64,000 nucleotides of DNA from Nitrospirota bacterium. Its GTDB lineage: Bacteria; Nitrospirota; Nitrospiria; Nitrospirales; Nitrospiraceae. A program made the translations under genes and the position numbers. Numbering within the stretch: position 1 is the stretch's first letter; each line of letters opens with the position of its first letter. The stretch spans positions 1 to 64,000 of the forward strand of contig JAPLLG010000008.1 of assembly GCA_026387665.1 (NCBI GenBank). Direction: 5' to 3'. This document shows positions 33,002 to 42,067 of the stretch, piece by piece. The notes beneath the pieces were generated by a model that worked only from the letters and a program-made list of their open reading frames with translations, ran no database searches and was not told the origin of the DNA.

Positions 33002-34548
33002 GCGGACTGGCCCCCACCATCATGGTTCAGGGGACTGCCTCCTCTGCCGGGAAGAGTCTTCTGGTCACGGCCCTCTGCCGATTTTTCCGCCGCGAAGGAT
33101 TGCGCGTCGCGCCATTCAAGTCGCAGAACATGTCGCTCAACTCAGCCGTCACAGCCGATGGTCTGGAGATCGGGCGGGCGCAAGCGGTCCAGGCGGAGGC
33201 CTCGGGCATTCTCTCATCCGTGGACATGAATCCGATCTTGCTCAAGCCGGAAGGCGATCGGCGCAGCCAGGTCGTGGTGCAGGGCAAACCGATCGGCAGC
33301 ATGACCGCGACGGAGTATCACGACTATAAACCGCGCCTCATGCCGGTGATCGAGGAATCGCTCGCGCGGCTTAGAACGGACTATGACCTCGTCGTGATCG
33401 AGGGGGCGGGAAGCCCGGCCGAGATCAACTTGAAGGACCGCGACATCGTCAACATGCATGTGGCCAAACTGGCGGATGCGCCGGTGCTCCTCGTGGGGGA
33501 CATCGACCGGGGCGGCGTCTTCGCCTCTTTTGTCGGGACGATGGAATTGCTGGAGCAGGACGAGCGGGCCAGGATCGCAGCCTTCGTCGTAAATAAGTTT
33601 CGAGGCGATCTGGCGTTGCTGACACCGGGGCTCGATTTTCTCACTGAGCGCACCGGCAAGCCGGTGCTGGGCGTGGTGCCCTATATCAAGGACCTCCGTA
33701 TTGCCGACGAGGATTCCGTATCGCTCGAAGCAAGGATGGCACGCCGTAGACCCTCCAAACAGGAGCTCGATATCGTGGTGGTGCGATTGCCGCACATCTC
33801 GAATTACGACGATGTCGAAGCGTTGGAACATGAGACTGGGGTCGTCGTGCGATTCGTCGGCCAGCCGGATGACATTGCAGGCGCCGATCTGGTGATTCTG
33901 CCTGGCTCGAAGAATACGGTGGCGGATCTGGCCTGGCTCCGGGCCAGCGGCATCGCCAGCGCGATCGAGGCGCGTGCCAAGGAGGGTCAGCCGTTGTTGG
34001 GCATTTGCGGCGGCTGCCAAATGTTAGGTGAAGTCATCGATGATCCCCATGGAGTGGAATCTTCTGAAGTTCAGGTGCGGGGGTTGGGTCTATTGGCGCT
34101 ACGGACCAGTTTCGAGCGTGAGAAAATGACGGCGCAAGTTGTTGCCCATGTGCTGCGTTCCTCGTTCCTCACCGATGGCGCAGCCCTCGACGAGGAGATC
34201 AGAGGTTACGAAATCCACATGGGGATGGTGGAGCCAGGCAACCGGCAGGCGAGCCCCTTCGAAATTTGCTCGCGGAACGGGCGAGCGGAGGTGCGGAGCG
34301 ACGGGGCTATCGGTCGCGAGGGTTTGGTGGTGGGGACCATGTTGCATGGCCTGTTCGAGAATGAATCGCTCAGGGGACGGACGCTTTCCTTTCTGCGGCG
34401 GCGCAAAGGCCTTTCAGCGCCCGCCTCGATTCAGCGCATTCCTTCGAAGCAGGAGGAATATGACCGGCTGGAATCGGTGGTGCGAGCGCACATCGACTGC
34501 GAGCTGCTCTGGCGTCTCACCGGCCTTTGTTCTGTTTCTCCCAGGTGA
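32998..34548 (+). CDS. cbiP: Cobyric acid synthase
   Basis: This protein of 516 residues starts at GTG 32998, which overlaps the cbiA TGA. It shows MVQGTASSAGKSLLVTALCR (P-loop), SQNMSLNSAVTADGLEIGRAQA, GDIDRGGVFASFVGT and the amidotransferase Cys in LGICGGCQMLG. It amidates the b, d, e and g positions. It is the last biosynthetic gene of the run; cbiB and the nucleotide-loop genes are not in the window. Confidence 0.94.
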   Translation: MSGLAPTIMVQGTASSAGKSLLVTALCRFFRREGLRVAPFKSQNMSLNSAVTADGLEIGRAQAVQAEASGILSSVDMNPILLKPEGDRRSQVVVQGKPIGSMTATEYHDYKPRLMPVIEESLARLRTDYDLVVIEGAGSPAEINLKDRDIVNMHVAKLADAPVLLVGDIDRGGVFASFVGTMELLEQDERARIAAFVVNKFRGDLALLTPGLDFLTERTGKPVLGVVPYIKDLRIADEDSVSLEARMARRRPSKQELDIVVVRLPHISNYDDVEALEHETGVVVRFVGQPDDIAGADLVILPGSKNTVADLAWLRASGIASAIEARAKEGQPLLGICGGCQMLGEVIDDPHGVESSEVQVRGLGLLALRTSFEREKMTAQVVAHVLRSSFLTDGAALDEEIRGYEIHMGMVEPGNRQASPFEICSRNGRAEVRSDGAIGREGLVVGTMLHGLFENESLRGRTLSFLRRRKGLSAPASIQRIPSKQEEYDRLESVVRAHIDCELLWRLTGLCSVSPR

Positions 34549-34598
34549 ACGATACATCATTATTTTTCGGTTGAGCGCGATGATCGACAAGGGTGTTT

Positions 34599-35399
34599 AT
34601 GAATCCAGCCGACGGTAGTCTGTGGCCCTTACTGGGGCTGGCTTTTGCCTTGGGGCTGAGCCATGGAGCCGATCCTGACCATCTGACTGCCATCGATGGC
34701 ATGACGAGGGCTTCGGTCGATCGGCATCCAAGAATGAGCCGTTGGGTGGGAACCTGGTTCGCATTCGGCCATGCGCTGTCCGTTTTGTTGATTGCGGGAT
34801 TGATCGCGCTGGCGGCTGAGTATCTGCAATCCTTTAGCAACTCCGTGCTGCAAGTCAGCGGGGTCCTGTCGGCCCTCCTCCTCTTTGCCATCGGGACGTT
34901 GAATCTGGTGCGGCTGGTCACATTGCCGGGTGGAGCCACGGCTCCGAGCCATGGCATCATTGGCCATTTCCTGCCTAGGCAGCTGCTCAACATTACTCAT
35001 CCGATGAGCGCCGTGCCGATCGGCGCCTTGTTCGGGCTGGGGTTCGAGACGGCCAGTCAGATGTCTGCCTGGGCCCTAGCAGGAACGATGGGCTATGGCC
35101 TGTTTGGCGCGCTCTTGATCGGTGTCGCCTTCAGTTTGGGGATGGTGGTGACAGACTCGATCAATGGACTCGTCGTGCGGAGGATGTATCTGGCTGCCAC
35201 CACGATGGCCATCCAGGGCAACCGCATGATGACCCTGACGGTCGTGGGCTTGGCCTACGTCATTGGAATTATCAAGTTGCTCCAGCCTACTTCCTTTGCT
35301 CTGCCGATCAGCGATATGGGTCTCACGATCATGGTGCTCGGCGCTGTGTCGTTGGCCTTTATGACAGCCCTGATAAAAGCCAAGTGCCGGGTGGCGTAA
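34599..35399 (+). CDS. NiCoT-type nickel/cobalt transporter
   Basis: This protein of about 266 residues has about 7-8 membrane helices. Its signature metal motif GLSHGADPDHLTAID (HX4DH, about 18-32) lies in helix II, followed by GTWFAFGHALSVLLIA and LFGLGFETASQ, all typical of the NiCoT family. By position after the B12 operon, cobalt is the likely substrate. ATG 34599 has AAGGG upstream; GTG 34593 is an alternative. The 50-bp gap after cbiP still allows co-transcription. Confidence 0.88.
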   Translation: MNPADGSLWPLLGLAFALGLSHGADPDHLTAIDGMTRASVDRHPRMSRWVGTWFAFGHALSVLLIAGLIALAAEYLQSFSNSVLQVSGVLSALLLFAIGTLNLVRLVTLPGGATAPSHGIIGHFLPRQLLNITHPMSAVPIGALFGLGFETASQMSAWALAGTMGYGLFGALLIGVAFSLGMVVTDSINGLVVRRMYLAATTMAIQGNRMMTLTVVGLAYVIGIIKLLQPTSFALPISDMGLTIMVLGAVSLAFMTALIKAKCRVA

Positions 35400-35449
35400 C
35401 TGAAAGGAGGCTTGCGATAGCAGCAATATTTCCAAACCAATGAATTGAT

Positions 35450-35595
35450 AGCCCATGTACCCCAAGGGAAGCGCGGTAGAAGCCGCCACTGGTCCGCAAC
35501 TGTGATCGGGGACGAAATCTGCAATCGACCACTGTCCGCAAGGATGGGAAGGCGCAGAGAGTAGGACGAGCCGAGAGTCAGGAAACCTGGGTGTC
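35450..35595 (+). ncRNA. Cobalamin riboswitch 2 (before TonB receptor)
   Basis: The element contains AAGGGAAGCGCGGTAGAAGCCG, GCCACTGG, CCGCAACTGTGATCGG, a CCACTGTCCGCAAGGATGGG arm and the conserved GAGCCGAGAGTCAGGAAACCTG. CCCA/TGGG close the base. These are the standard landmarks of a cobalamin aptamer with the additional peripheral arm. It should control the outer-membrane receptor downstream. Confidence 0.92.
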
Positions 35596-35612
35596 TGGAG
35601 CCTCCACCTAAA

Positions 35613-35642
35613 CCTTTCGGGAGCAAAGGGGAGTGAGTCGTG
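35613..35642 (+). promoter_or_regulatory. Hairpin next to the ribosome site of the TonB receptor
   Basis: CCTTT (35613-35617) pairs with AAAGG (35625-35629), directly before GGGGAG and the GTG start at 35640. No T-tract follows, so riboswitch 2 probably acts on translation initiation, unlike riboswitch 1. Confidence 0.5.
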
Positions 35643-37691
35643 TTTCGTCAGATCCTTGGGATCATCGTGTTTGTCTTTGCGATGTTTTGGAGTTCATGGG
35701 GGCATACGGAAGAGCCCGATGAATCCATCATCCTTCCGGAAGTCGAAGTGAGGGCGACGCATGACTCGCACTTCGAGGCCGCGTCTCAATATACCGTCAC
35801 GGAACAGGATATCGAACTTCAAGCGACCGATCGGCCGGCGAATTTGCTGCGCCTGGTGCCGGGCCTCATCACCACCAACCCTGGCGGAGGGCCTGGTAAG
35901 CCCGATAATTATTTGCTCCGCGGGTTCGACGCAGATCACGGGACCGATCTCGCCGGATTTCTGGATGGGATGCCGATCAATCTCCGCAGTCATGCCCACG
36001 GTCAGGGCTACCTCGATCTGAACTTTCTGATTCCTGAAACAATGAAGCGAGTGGATGCCTATAAAGGGCCTTATCAGGTCCAGTTCGGTGATTTTGCTAC
36101 GGCTGGAGCGGTCAACTTTGTGACCAGGGATGTTGTCGAGGAGGGGGTGGTCCAGGTTTCCAGCGGACAGTTCAATACCCAGCGGCAGCTCTTGATGTTC
36201 TCTCCCACGAAGGACAAGGTCCGTTCGCTGGTCGCGCTGGAAGGGTTTTATACCGATGGCCCCTTTGTCGATCCCAACCGGGCTCTCCGGATTAACGGAT
36301 TGGCCAAAGCGACAATGAATCCGACCACGCATTCTGAACTCACGGTCACTGGCACCTACTACCAGGGCCGCTGGAACAGCCCCGGGGAGATTCCGCTACG
36401 TGCCGTGGAGTCCGGGCTCATCTCCCGGTTCGGTTCGATTGATCGTTACCAGGGAGGCAAGACCCAACGGTCCACCGGCCATGTGCGCTACAGCTACGAT
36501 ACCCAGTCAGGCGGAACCCTGTTCGCCGAAACCTATCTCCAATATTATTCCCTGAATCTGATCTCCGATTTCACCTTCTTTGTCGATGACTCGACGAATG
36601 GCGATGGGATCGAGCAGGCCGATCGGCGCTATGTCTATGGAGGGGACCTGGGCTATCGCCAGAGCGGGAAGCTGCTGGACATCGAGAGTTCTGCCACGGT
36701 GGGCATGCAGACTCGCGTGGATGAGGCCCATGTCCGTCTGAGCCGTCAGCGGCAAGGAGTCCTGTTCGGGACCACGTCGGATAGCAAGATCCATGAGGCT
36801 TCCTATTCGCCCTATCTCAAGTTGGAATTTCAGCCGATGCCCTGGGCCAGGCTGACGGGAGGGACGAGGGCGGATTTCTTTCAGTTCAACGTGCGGAATC
36901 TTTGTCAGGGCAGCTGTGCAGAAAATCCGAGCGGGAGCGCCGATGCAATGATCACGTCGACCAAGGGAAACCTGATTCTCGGTCCCTGGGCTGGCACCGA
37001 AATATTTCTCAATGCCGGAACCGGCTTCCACAGTAACGACGCGAGAGCGGTGGTGGGTTCTTCCAACGTCCAAGCCCTGCCGAAGGCGACAGGGTACGAA
37101 GCGGGGTTTCGCACCAGACAGTGGGACCGGTTTGAGATCTCCGCCTCTTTCTGGCTTATGGACCTGACCTCCGAGCTGGTCTATCAGGGCAACCTCGGGA
37201 CGACGCAGATTCTCGGTGCCACGCGCCGGTATGGCACGGATCTCGGCAGCCGCATTCAGTTGCTGGATTGGTTGTCCCTCTCCGGCAGTGCGACGCTGAA
37301 CTCGGCGGAGTTTCGCGAGACGGGCAATCCGATTCCTCAGGCCCCGACCATGACCGGACATGGCGAATTGACGGCGCGTTTGCCGATGGGGCTGGCCGCC
37401 TCGCTGCAGATGGTGCATCTGGGGGCCAGGCCTCTGATGCAGGATCGCAGCATCAATGCCCAGCCCTGGACCATCTTCAACTTCGTGGCTCGCTACCGTC
37501 CGCGCTCGAAGGGCTGGTGGCAGAACATAGAAGGGTTTTTCAGTATTCAAAATCTAATGGATGTCTCCTGGCGGCAGACGCAGCTAGCCTATGAAACCAA
37601 GCTCGCCACGGATGCAGCCCCGGTGAATGGACTGCAATTTACGCCTGGCGGCCCCAGGGCCGTTTCGGCTGGTCTGGCCTGGCATTATTGA
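35640..37691 (+). CDS. TonB-dependent outer-membrane receptor under B12 control
   Basis: This 683-residue protein has a signal peptide (about 1-22), a TonB-box-like ILPEVEVRA near residue 30 and a plug domain (about 45-160; PANLLRLVPGLITTN, NYLLRGFDADHGTDLAGFLDG, FGDFATAGAVNFVTR). A 22-strand-type barrel ends in aromatic residues (LAWHY). The B12 riboswitch in front suggests uptake of cobalamin, corrinoids or cobalt chelates. The plug is closer to general metal-complex receptors than to classical BtuB, so the substrate is open. GTG is the start, with GGGGAG upstream. Confidence 0.85.
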   Translation: MFRQILGIIVFVFAMFWSSWGHTEEPDESIILPEVEVRATHDSHFEAASQYTVTEQDIELQATDRPANLLRLVPGLITTNPGGGPGKPDNYLLRGFDADHGTDLAGFLDGMPINLRSHAHGQGYLDLNFLIPETMKRVDAYKGPYQVQFGDFATAGAVNFVTRDVVEEGVVQVSSGQFNTQRQLLMFSPTKDKVRSLVALEGFYTDGPFVDPNRALRINGLAKATMNPTTHSELTVTGTYYQGRWNSPGEIPLRAVESGLISRFGSIDRYQGGKTQRSTGHVRYSYDTQSGGTLFAETYLQYYSLNLISDFTFFVDDSTNGDGIEQADRRYVYGGDLGYRQSGKLLDIESSATVGMQTRVDEAHVRLSRQRQGVLFGTTSDSKIHEASYSPYLKLEFQPMPWARLTGGTRADFFQFNVRNLCQGSCAENPSGSADAMITSTKGNLILGPWAGTEIFLNAGTGFHSNDARAVVGSSNVQALPKATGYEAGFRTRQWDRFEISASFWLMDLTSELVYQGNLGTTQILGATRRYGTDLGSRIQLLDWLSLSGSATLNSAEFRETGNPIPQAPTMTGHGELTARLPMGLAASLQMVHLGARPLMQDRSINAQPWTIFNFVARYRPRSKGWWQNIEGFFSIQNLMDVSWRQTQLAYETKLATDAAPVNGLQFTPGGPRAVSAGLAWHY

Positions 37692-37842
37692 ATCAGCGCC
37701 TTCTCACCCTGGCTTCGCAGTCACGAAAGTCAAAACCGGAGCCGTCGATCACCCGCCGCTTGACTTCCCGTCGGCTGGCTCGTTAATCTGCGAGACAATT
37801 TCATACGCTCATTCGATTTAGGCCAGAGAACCCATAGTCCAG

Positions 37843-37878
37843 AGCCCAAGGCGCCACAAGGCGCCTTGGGCTTTTTTA
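37843..37878 (+). terminator. Intrinsic terminator after the TonB receptor
   Basis: AGCCCAAGGCGCC and GGCGCCTTGGGCT form a perfect 13-bp stem with an ACAA loop, followed by six T. The rest of the gap to 38,003 holds only the leader of the next gene. Confidence 0.9.
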
Positions 37879-38003
37879 TTGTCCGTGGCAAGGAGCGACC
37901 CCTGTTGATTCGGCGAACTGTGACGAAGTCTGCCGCGGTGGCCAGAGTGGGATCGGCTCTCGATCACGATGACGCAGCGCTTGTTACCCGAGGAGGACGC
38001 ACA

Positions 38004-38474
38004 ATGACGATGAAAAACAGATTCGTGGCTCAGGGCGCCCTGGTCGTGGGACTGCTGCTCGCAGTCGTCACGCTCTCCTGTACCTCTCAGCCGCCAGCAG
38101 AGGACCGAGTACCTACGGCCCACTCGGGAGAGGCCAAAGCCTTGCAGGCGCCGTTCGGCGATACGCGGACCGCTGATGCAGATGTCGTGGCAGCAGGGAA
38201 AGCCCTCTACGAAGGCAAGGGCCAATGTTTTCTCTGTCACGGGATGGGCGGAGCAGGCGATGGCCCCGCGAGCCATATGCAGGCCAAACATCCTCCGCGC
38301 AACTTCACGGATTGCGCGTTCCAACAGCAACGCGATGATGGCGAGCTCTTTTGGATCATCAAATACGGCAGCCCGGGGACCGGTATGCAGGCCCTTATTC
38401 CCCACATGCTCAGCGAAGACGAAGGCTGGAAACTAGTCGCCTATGTGCGGACCTTCTGCAAGGCGGGAGCGTAA
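38004..38474 (+). CDS. Lipoprotein monoheme cytochrome c
   Basis: This protein of 156 residues starts at ATG 38004 after AGGAGG. The lipobox AVVTLSC gives a lipid anchor at about Cys26. A class I cytochrome c domain follows, with CFLCHG (heme attachment) at about 75-79 and a candidate axial Met in GTGMQALIPHML. It should shuttle electrons in the periplasm, anchored to a membrane. It precedes a heme-bearing outer-membrane barrel by 140 bp, so the two may form an electron path. Confidence 0.85.
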   Translation: MTMKNRFVAQGALVVGLLLAVVTLSCTSQPPAEDRVPTAHSGEAKALQAPFGDTRTADADVVAAGKALYEGKGQCFLCHGMGGAGDGPASHMQAKHPPRNFTDCAFQQQRDDGELFWIIKYGSPGTGMQALIPHMLSEDEGWKLVAYVRTFCKAGA

Positions 38475-38613
38475 GCGCCTCATGTCACAATTTCACGAAC
38501 AACGCTCATGCTGCTTCCCAGGAAGTGCCGGCCAAGCTCTTGTCGCCGAGGCGATTCCGGTGGGACTGGCTGACCCTGGCCTTTCACGTTTCAGCTGTCA
38601 GGAGAAATAAATC

Positions 38614-40074
38614 ATGCAGGACCTTCGAACGAAAAGCCTCATCATCGTGGCGCTCGGGCTAATTGCGCTGTTGAGTTATGAATGGAGCGGTCTGGTCCAG
38701 AATGCCAATGCGATTCCGGCCTTTGCCCGCAAGTACGGTTTTTCCTGTAACGTCTGCCACGTTCCGGGTTTCCCGAAGTTGAACGACTTCGGGAATGTTT
38801 TCCGCGATCAGGGCTATCAGTTGGGGGCAGACCAGGACTTGCCGACCCATGAGGGCATCACCATGGGCTACTGGCCCCTCTCATTCCGGACGACGGTCGG
38901 GTATCAGGGGGCGAACGTCAAAACTGATGGCTCTGGCGTCACGACGGGCGGGTTCGGCTTCACCGGCCTCGATATCTTAAGTTTCGGAACCATCCATCGC
39001 GACATTGCTTTTGGGATCGTGTTTACCCCCGGCTTGGGGAGCGCCGGGTTCGGGACCGGCGCCAGCGACAGCGATCTGGAGGCGGCCTATGTGCGGCTCA
39101 TGAGGCTGGAACGGTTCGTGGGCGTCAAGAGCGAGCCAGGCGACTATCTGCTTAATCTGCGGGTCGGCAAGTTCGAGTTGGATGTACCCTTCAGCGAGAA
39201 GCGGAGCCCGACCCTGAACTCGCGGTTTGTGATGTATCACTACCTGCCTGGCACGCCCTACACCTCGACCATTAGCGGGACCTCGACCAGTTCCTATCGC
39301 AATCCCAACTCCTTTGCGATCGGCGAAAACCAGCCGGGCGGCGAGTTGAGCGGCATCAAGAAAACGTCCGTGACCGACGGCTACTTCCGGTACAGCCTTG
39401 CAGCACTGACGACCAACACATTCTCCGGCCCGCTCAGCGGCTGCGCCGAAGGCACCACATGCGGGACGGGAGGCCGCAACGTGAATTTCTATGGCCATAT
39501 GACGCAGTCGTTCGGAGGCTACGGCATCGTGACCGGTCACCGGATCGGACTCTTTGGCGCCTATGGGAATGCCCCCACCGTGGTGAATGCCACCTGTCCG
39601 ACCTGTCAGGCGGTGGCCGGGAGCGGACAACCGTTCAGCCGCCTTGGAGTGGACGCGAGCCTCACTTTCGACGGCCAGTGGAACCTTTTTGGCGCCCTGA
39701 TGCATGGCAACGACAGCAAAAACTTGTTCCTGTCGCAAGGCATTGTCAACGCGCAGAACGCATCCTGGAACGGGGCTTTCGCCGAATTGGATTGGTATCC
39801 GACGCTGTTTCCGGTGTTCGAGACGCCGGGCTGGTTATTTTCCTATCGATATGATGTGATCCGGAACGAGCGCCAGGGTGACCCGACCTTCGCCAAGCAC
39901 TACAATAACGTAGACTCCCATACGGTCCTGGCCCGCTATTACATCCACCAGTCCAATCGGACCGATATTGCACTGCATGCCGAATACAATACCTACCGGT
40001 CGAAGGGAGTCGGTACCGCAGGCGGCGATTTGCTGGGCCAGACCATGCTCGTCGGATTTGATTTTGCGTATTGA
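38614..40074 (+). CDS. Monoheme cytochrome / beta-barrel fusion (Cyc2/Cyc572-like architecture)
   Basis: This 486-residue protein has a signal sequence (about 1-33). Directly behind it is IPAFARKYGFSCNVCH, with heme motif C45-x2-C48-H49, then PGFPKLNDFGNVFRDQGYQL, and about 400 residues of alternating beta strands ending in LVGFDFAY, typical of an outer-membrane barrel. This arrangement is that of Cyc2 iron oxidases and Leptospirillum Cyc572, where a heme plugs a porin and passes electrons across the outer membrane. Related uncharacterised fusions exist, so Fe(II) oxidation is only one possibility. AGGAG precedes the ATG. Confidence 0.72.
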   Translation: MQDLRTKSLIIVALGLIALLSYEWSGLVQNANAIPAFARKYGFSCNVCHVPGFPKLNDFGNVFRDQGYQLGADQDLPTHEGITMGYWPLSFRTTVGYQGANVKTDGSGVTTGGFGFTGLDILSFGTIHRDIAFGIVFTPGLGSAGFGTGASDSDLEAAYVRLMRLERFVGVKSEPGDYLLNLRVGKFELDVPFSEKRSPTLNSRFVMYHYLPGTPYTSTISGTSTSSYRNPNSFAIGENQPGGELSGIKKTSVTDGYFRYSLAALTTNTFSGPLSGCAEGTTCGTGGRNVNFYGHMTQSFGGYGIVTGHRIGLFGAYGNAPTVVNATCPTCQAVAGSGQPFSRLGVDASLTFDGQWNLFGALMHGNDSKNLFLSQGIVNAQNASWNGAFAELDWYPTLFPVFETPGWLFSYRYDVIRNERQGDPTFAKHYNNVDSHTVLARYYIHQSNRTDIALHAEYNTYRSKGVGTAGGDLLGQTMLVGFDFAY

Positions 40075-40144
40075 GGCACACTGACGGTCAGAGCTAATTG
40101 AGCAGCAAATCTGCACCAGCGTCCGAGAAAGAGTGAGAACGGTG

Positions 40145-41026
40145 ATGCGCGTATTACTATTACAAGGAAGACACATCTCAATCGGTCTGTGTCTGATGGC
40201 AGGATTGCTGCTGCTAACCGGCGGAGTGTCTGTGGCTGCCGCGCCAGCCACCAGGATCGCCTGTGGACAGTGCGAAGAGGCGGACCGTTTCGTCCGGCTG
40301 CAAGCCGCCACGGCTGACGATCGCCTGGTGAGCTCCCAGCGGTTCACACATCCGTTCGTCTTGAGCCCTGAGGACTGGACAGCCATCCTCACGGCACTGC
40401 ATGTCCAGCGTCAGGCCGATGGGCTGATCATTCCCGTGCCGCAAGGACCGGTACTGTCGGCCTTCACCGAAGAGGACATCACCTACCTCAGCGCGACCTT
40501 GAGTAAAGCGTTTGCTCACGCGCAACCCAACGAATGGGTCGTGTTCGGACTGAGTCGCACGACCTCACAGGGACTCACGGAGCTCACCACCGGCGGATGG
40601 TATCGGGAGAGGACCGCGCTGCATCTCGTCGTAGCCAACTATCGGAAGGCCGTCACGATGCCCAGTACGCGCCAGTTGCTGTGGGAGCGCCCGCTGCGTC
40701 CAGACGCCGGTCCTTCGTACGATCTGGTCGCGGGCCGCCATCAGACGATCGTGCGAGAATCCGGCTCCGCTCCCAGTCTGTTGACTTCGCCCCCCTCTGA
40801 ACTGGCGATTGCCTATCAGGCGCTCCTCTTAAGAGAGCCGGCTGCGGTGGCAGACTCCCAGGAAACCTCAGCCGGGACTCAATCGCCCGCTCGCGCTCCC
40901 AAGATCGCTTCTCCCCCCTTGTCCCTTGAAGAACGGCTGCAGGTGCTGAAACGGCTGCAGGCGCAAGGGTTGATTACGGAAGAAGAATACCGAGCCAAGA
41001 AACAGCAGTTGCTCGATCGATTCTAA
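40145..41026 (+). CDS. Exported protein with C-terminal SHOCT domain
   Basis: This protein of about 293 residues has a signal sequence (about 5-33), an exported domain of unknown function with an early CGQC pair, and a Pro/Ala-rich linker. A C-terminal SHOCT motif follows (LEERLQVLKRLQAQGLITEEEYRAKKQQLL). SHOCT modules mediate oligomerisation and often end membrane or exported proteins. Possible starts are GTG 40133, GTG 40142 and ATG 40145. The function is unknown. Confidence 0.7.
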   Translation: MRVLLLQGRHISIGLCLMAGLLLLTGGVSVAAAPATRIACGQCEEADRFVRLQAATADDRLVSSQRFTHPFVLSPEDWTAILTALHVQRQADGLIIPVPQGPVLSAFTEEDITYLSATLSKAFAHAQPNEWVVFGLSRTTSQGLTELTTGGWYRERTALHLVVANYRKAVTMPSTRQLLWERPLRPDAGPSYDLVAGRHQTIVRESGSAPSLLTSPPSELAIAYQALLLREPAAVADSQETSAGTQSPARAPKIASPPLSLEERLQVLKRLQAQGLITEEEYRAKKQQLLDRF

Positions 41027-41064
41027 TTCCCTGTACCTCGTGGCAAAGTGTATGAGTAACACCG

Positions 41065-41093
41065 TTGACGCCCGGGATGGAGGGGGATAGACT
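41065..41093 (+). promoter_or_regulatory. Promoter giving a probably leaderless mRNA
   Basis: TTGACG (41065-41070) and TAGACT (41088-41093) are separated by 17 bp. The expected start point coincides with the ATG at 41100, and no Shine-Dalgarno is present before that ATG. Confidence 0.55.
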
Positions 41094-41099
41094 GGCGCC

Positions 41100-41471
41100 A
41101 TGCAAGTACGGTCCCATCGCTCCCGTTCGGCTCTAGCTTGCACGCTCGTCGCGCTCCTGCTCGCGTTGAGCTTCAATGCCTATGCCTGTCTTCTGCCGGT
41201 GAATGGCGCTATGGCTGGTGCCATGGGCAATGGCTGTTCAACTTCAGATGAACCACCTGTCTATCAGTTCTGCGATGCGTTTAAGACACTCGGCGTACAA
41301 TCCGCCGATAAGCCCCACCTCTCCAGGGACTGTCACTCGATCTGCTCTGAAGATACCGCCTCGTTGGCTCTTCTTGTCGCCCGCATCTCACACAGCAGCC
41401 GTTTGCATGATTCTCTCCCGGGCAGTCCTCCCCGGGATCTCCTGCTTAAGATTTCTGTGCTTCGCATCTGA
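41100..41471 (+). CDS. Small exported cysteine-containing protein
   Basis: This 123-residue protein has a basic N-terminus and a signal helix (about 11-29; LACTLVALLLALSFNAYA), then six or so cysteines (ACLLPVNG, NGCSTSDE, QFCDAF, RDCHSICSED). The mature part is small and could bind metal or form disulfides. The family is not recognised. The strong upstream promoter supports it as a real gene; the C-terminal third is low in distinctive features. Frames overlapping it in other phases look like shadows. Confidence 0.55.
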   Translation: MQVRSHRSRSALACTLVALLLALSFNAYACLLPVNGAMAGAMGNGCSTSDEPPVYQFCDAFKTLGVQSADKPHLSRDCHSICSEDTASLALLVARISHSSRLHDSLPGSPPRDLLLKISVLRI

Positions 41472-41655
41472 TCGTCTTCCGTCCATTCCTTGCAGTCGTT
41501 CCATTGCTATCACCTGTGCTGCCCGATGCTCGGTTTCGAGTCCGGCCTGCTGTCTCATTTTCGTGGGCGCGTAACACCGGAATGCAGACAAGGCTTCGAA
41601 CGTGATGGAACTGGGGCGGTCATTCCCAATGCGTCTAACAAGGGAGGGTGCAATC

Positions 41656-42009
41656 ATGATGAAGAATAAGAACGTATGGAGAGGTCTCGTTGCGGTTCTG
41701 ATGATGGTGGGAGTCGTGGCATGCGCAGTCATTGCCAGTCCGCCTCAAGACCTGGTTGCCAAGAACGACCACGCAGGGTTGGAAACCTGGTATGTGAAGG
41801 AGGCCGCCCATCTCCGCCAGCGCGCGAAGGACATGCTGGTCATGGCGGAGGAGTATCAGAAGAATCCTGAAGCTGGTTCGCGCGGAGTGATGTCCCCCAA
41901 GATCGATATGGTCCAGCACTGCCAAAGCCTCGCGGCCATCTATGCCAAGGCGGCTGAAGAGGCTGAGGTGATCGCAGGCGCGCATCGAGACATGAGGGGG
42001 CATTCGTAA
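41656..42009 (+). CDS. Small lipoprotein heading an envelope operon
   Basis: This protein of 117 residues starts at ATG 41656 behind AAGGGAGGG. The lipobox-like VGVVAC gives a predicted lipid anchor near residue 18. The mature part is helical and charged (HLRQRAKDMLVMAEEYQKNPE; HCQSLAAIYAKAAEEAEVIA). Similar short helical lipoproteins occur beside metal or envelope-stress genes, but no function is assigned. It is 58 bp before the outer-membrane protein gene. Confidence 0.7.
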   Translation: MMKNKNVWRGLVAVLMMVGVVACAVIASPPQDLVAKNDHAGLETWYVKEAAHLRQRAKDMLVMAEEYQKNPEAGSRGVMSPKIDMVQHCQSLAAIYAKAAEEAEVIAGAHRDMRGHS

Positions 42010-42067
42010 AGCAGTCTTCATGGGCGCCGCGCGCAATTGGCAGGTCATTGGCGGCAAGGAATCTGTG

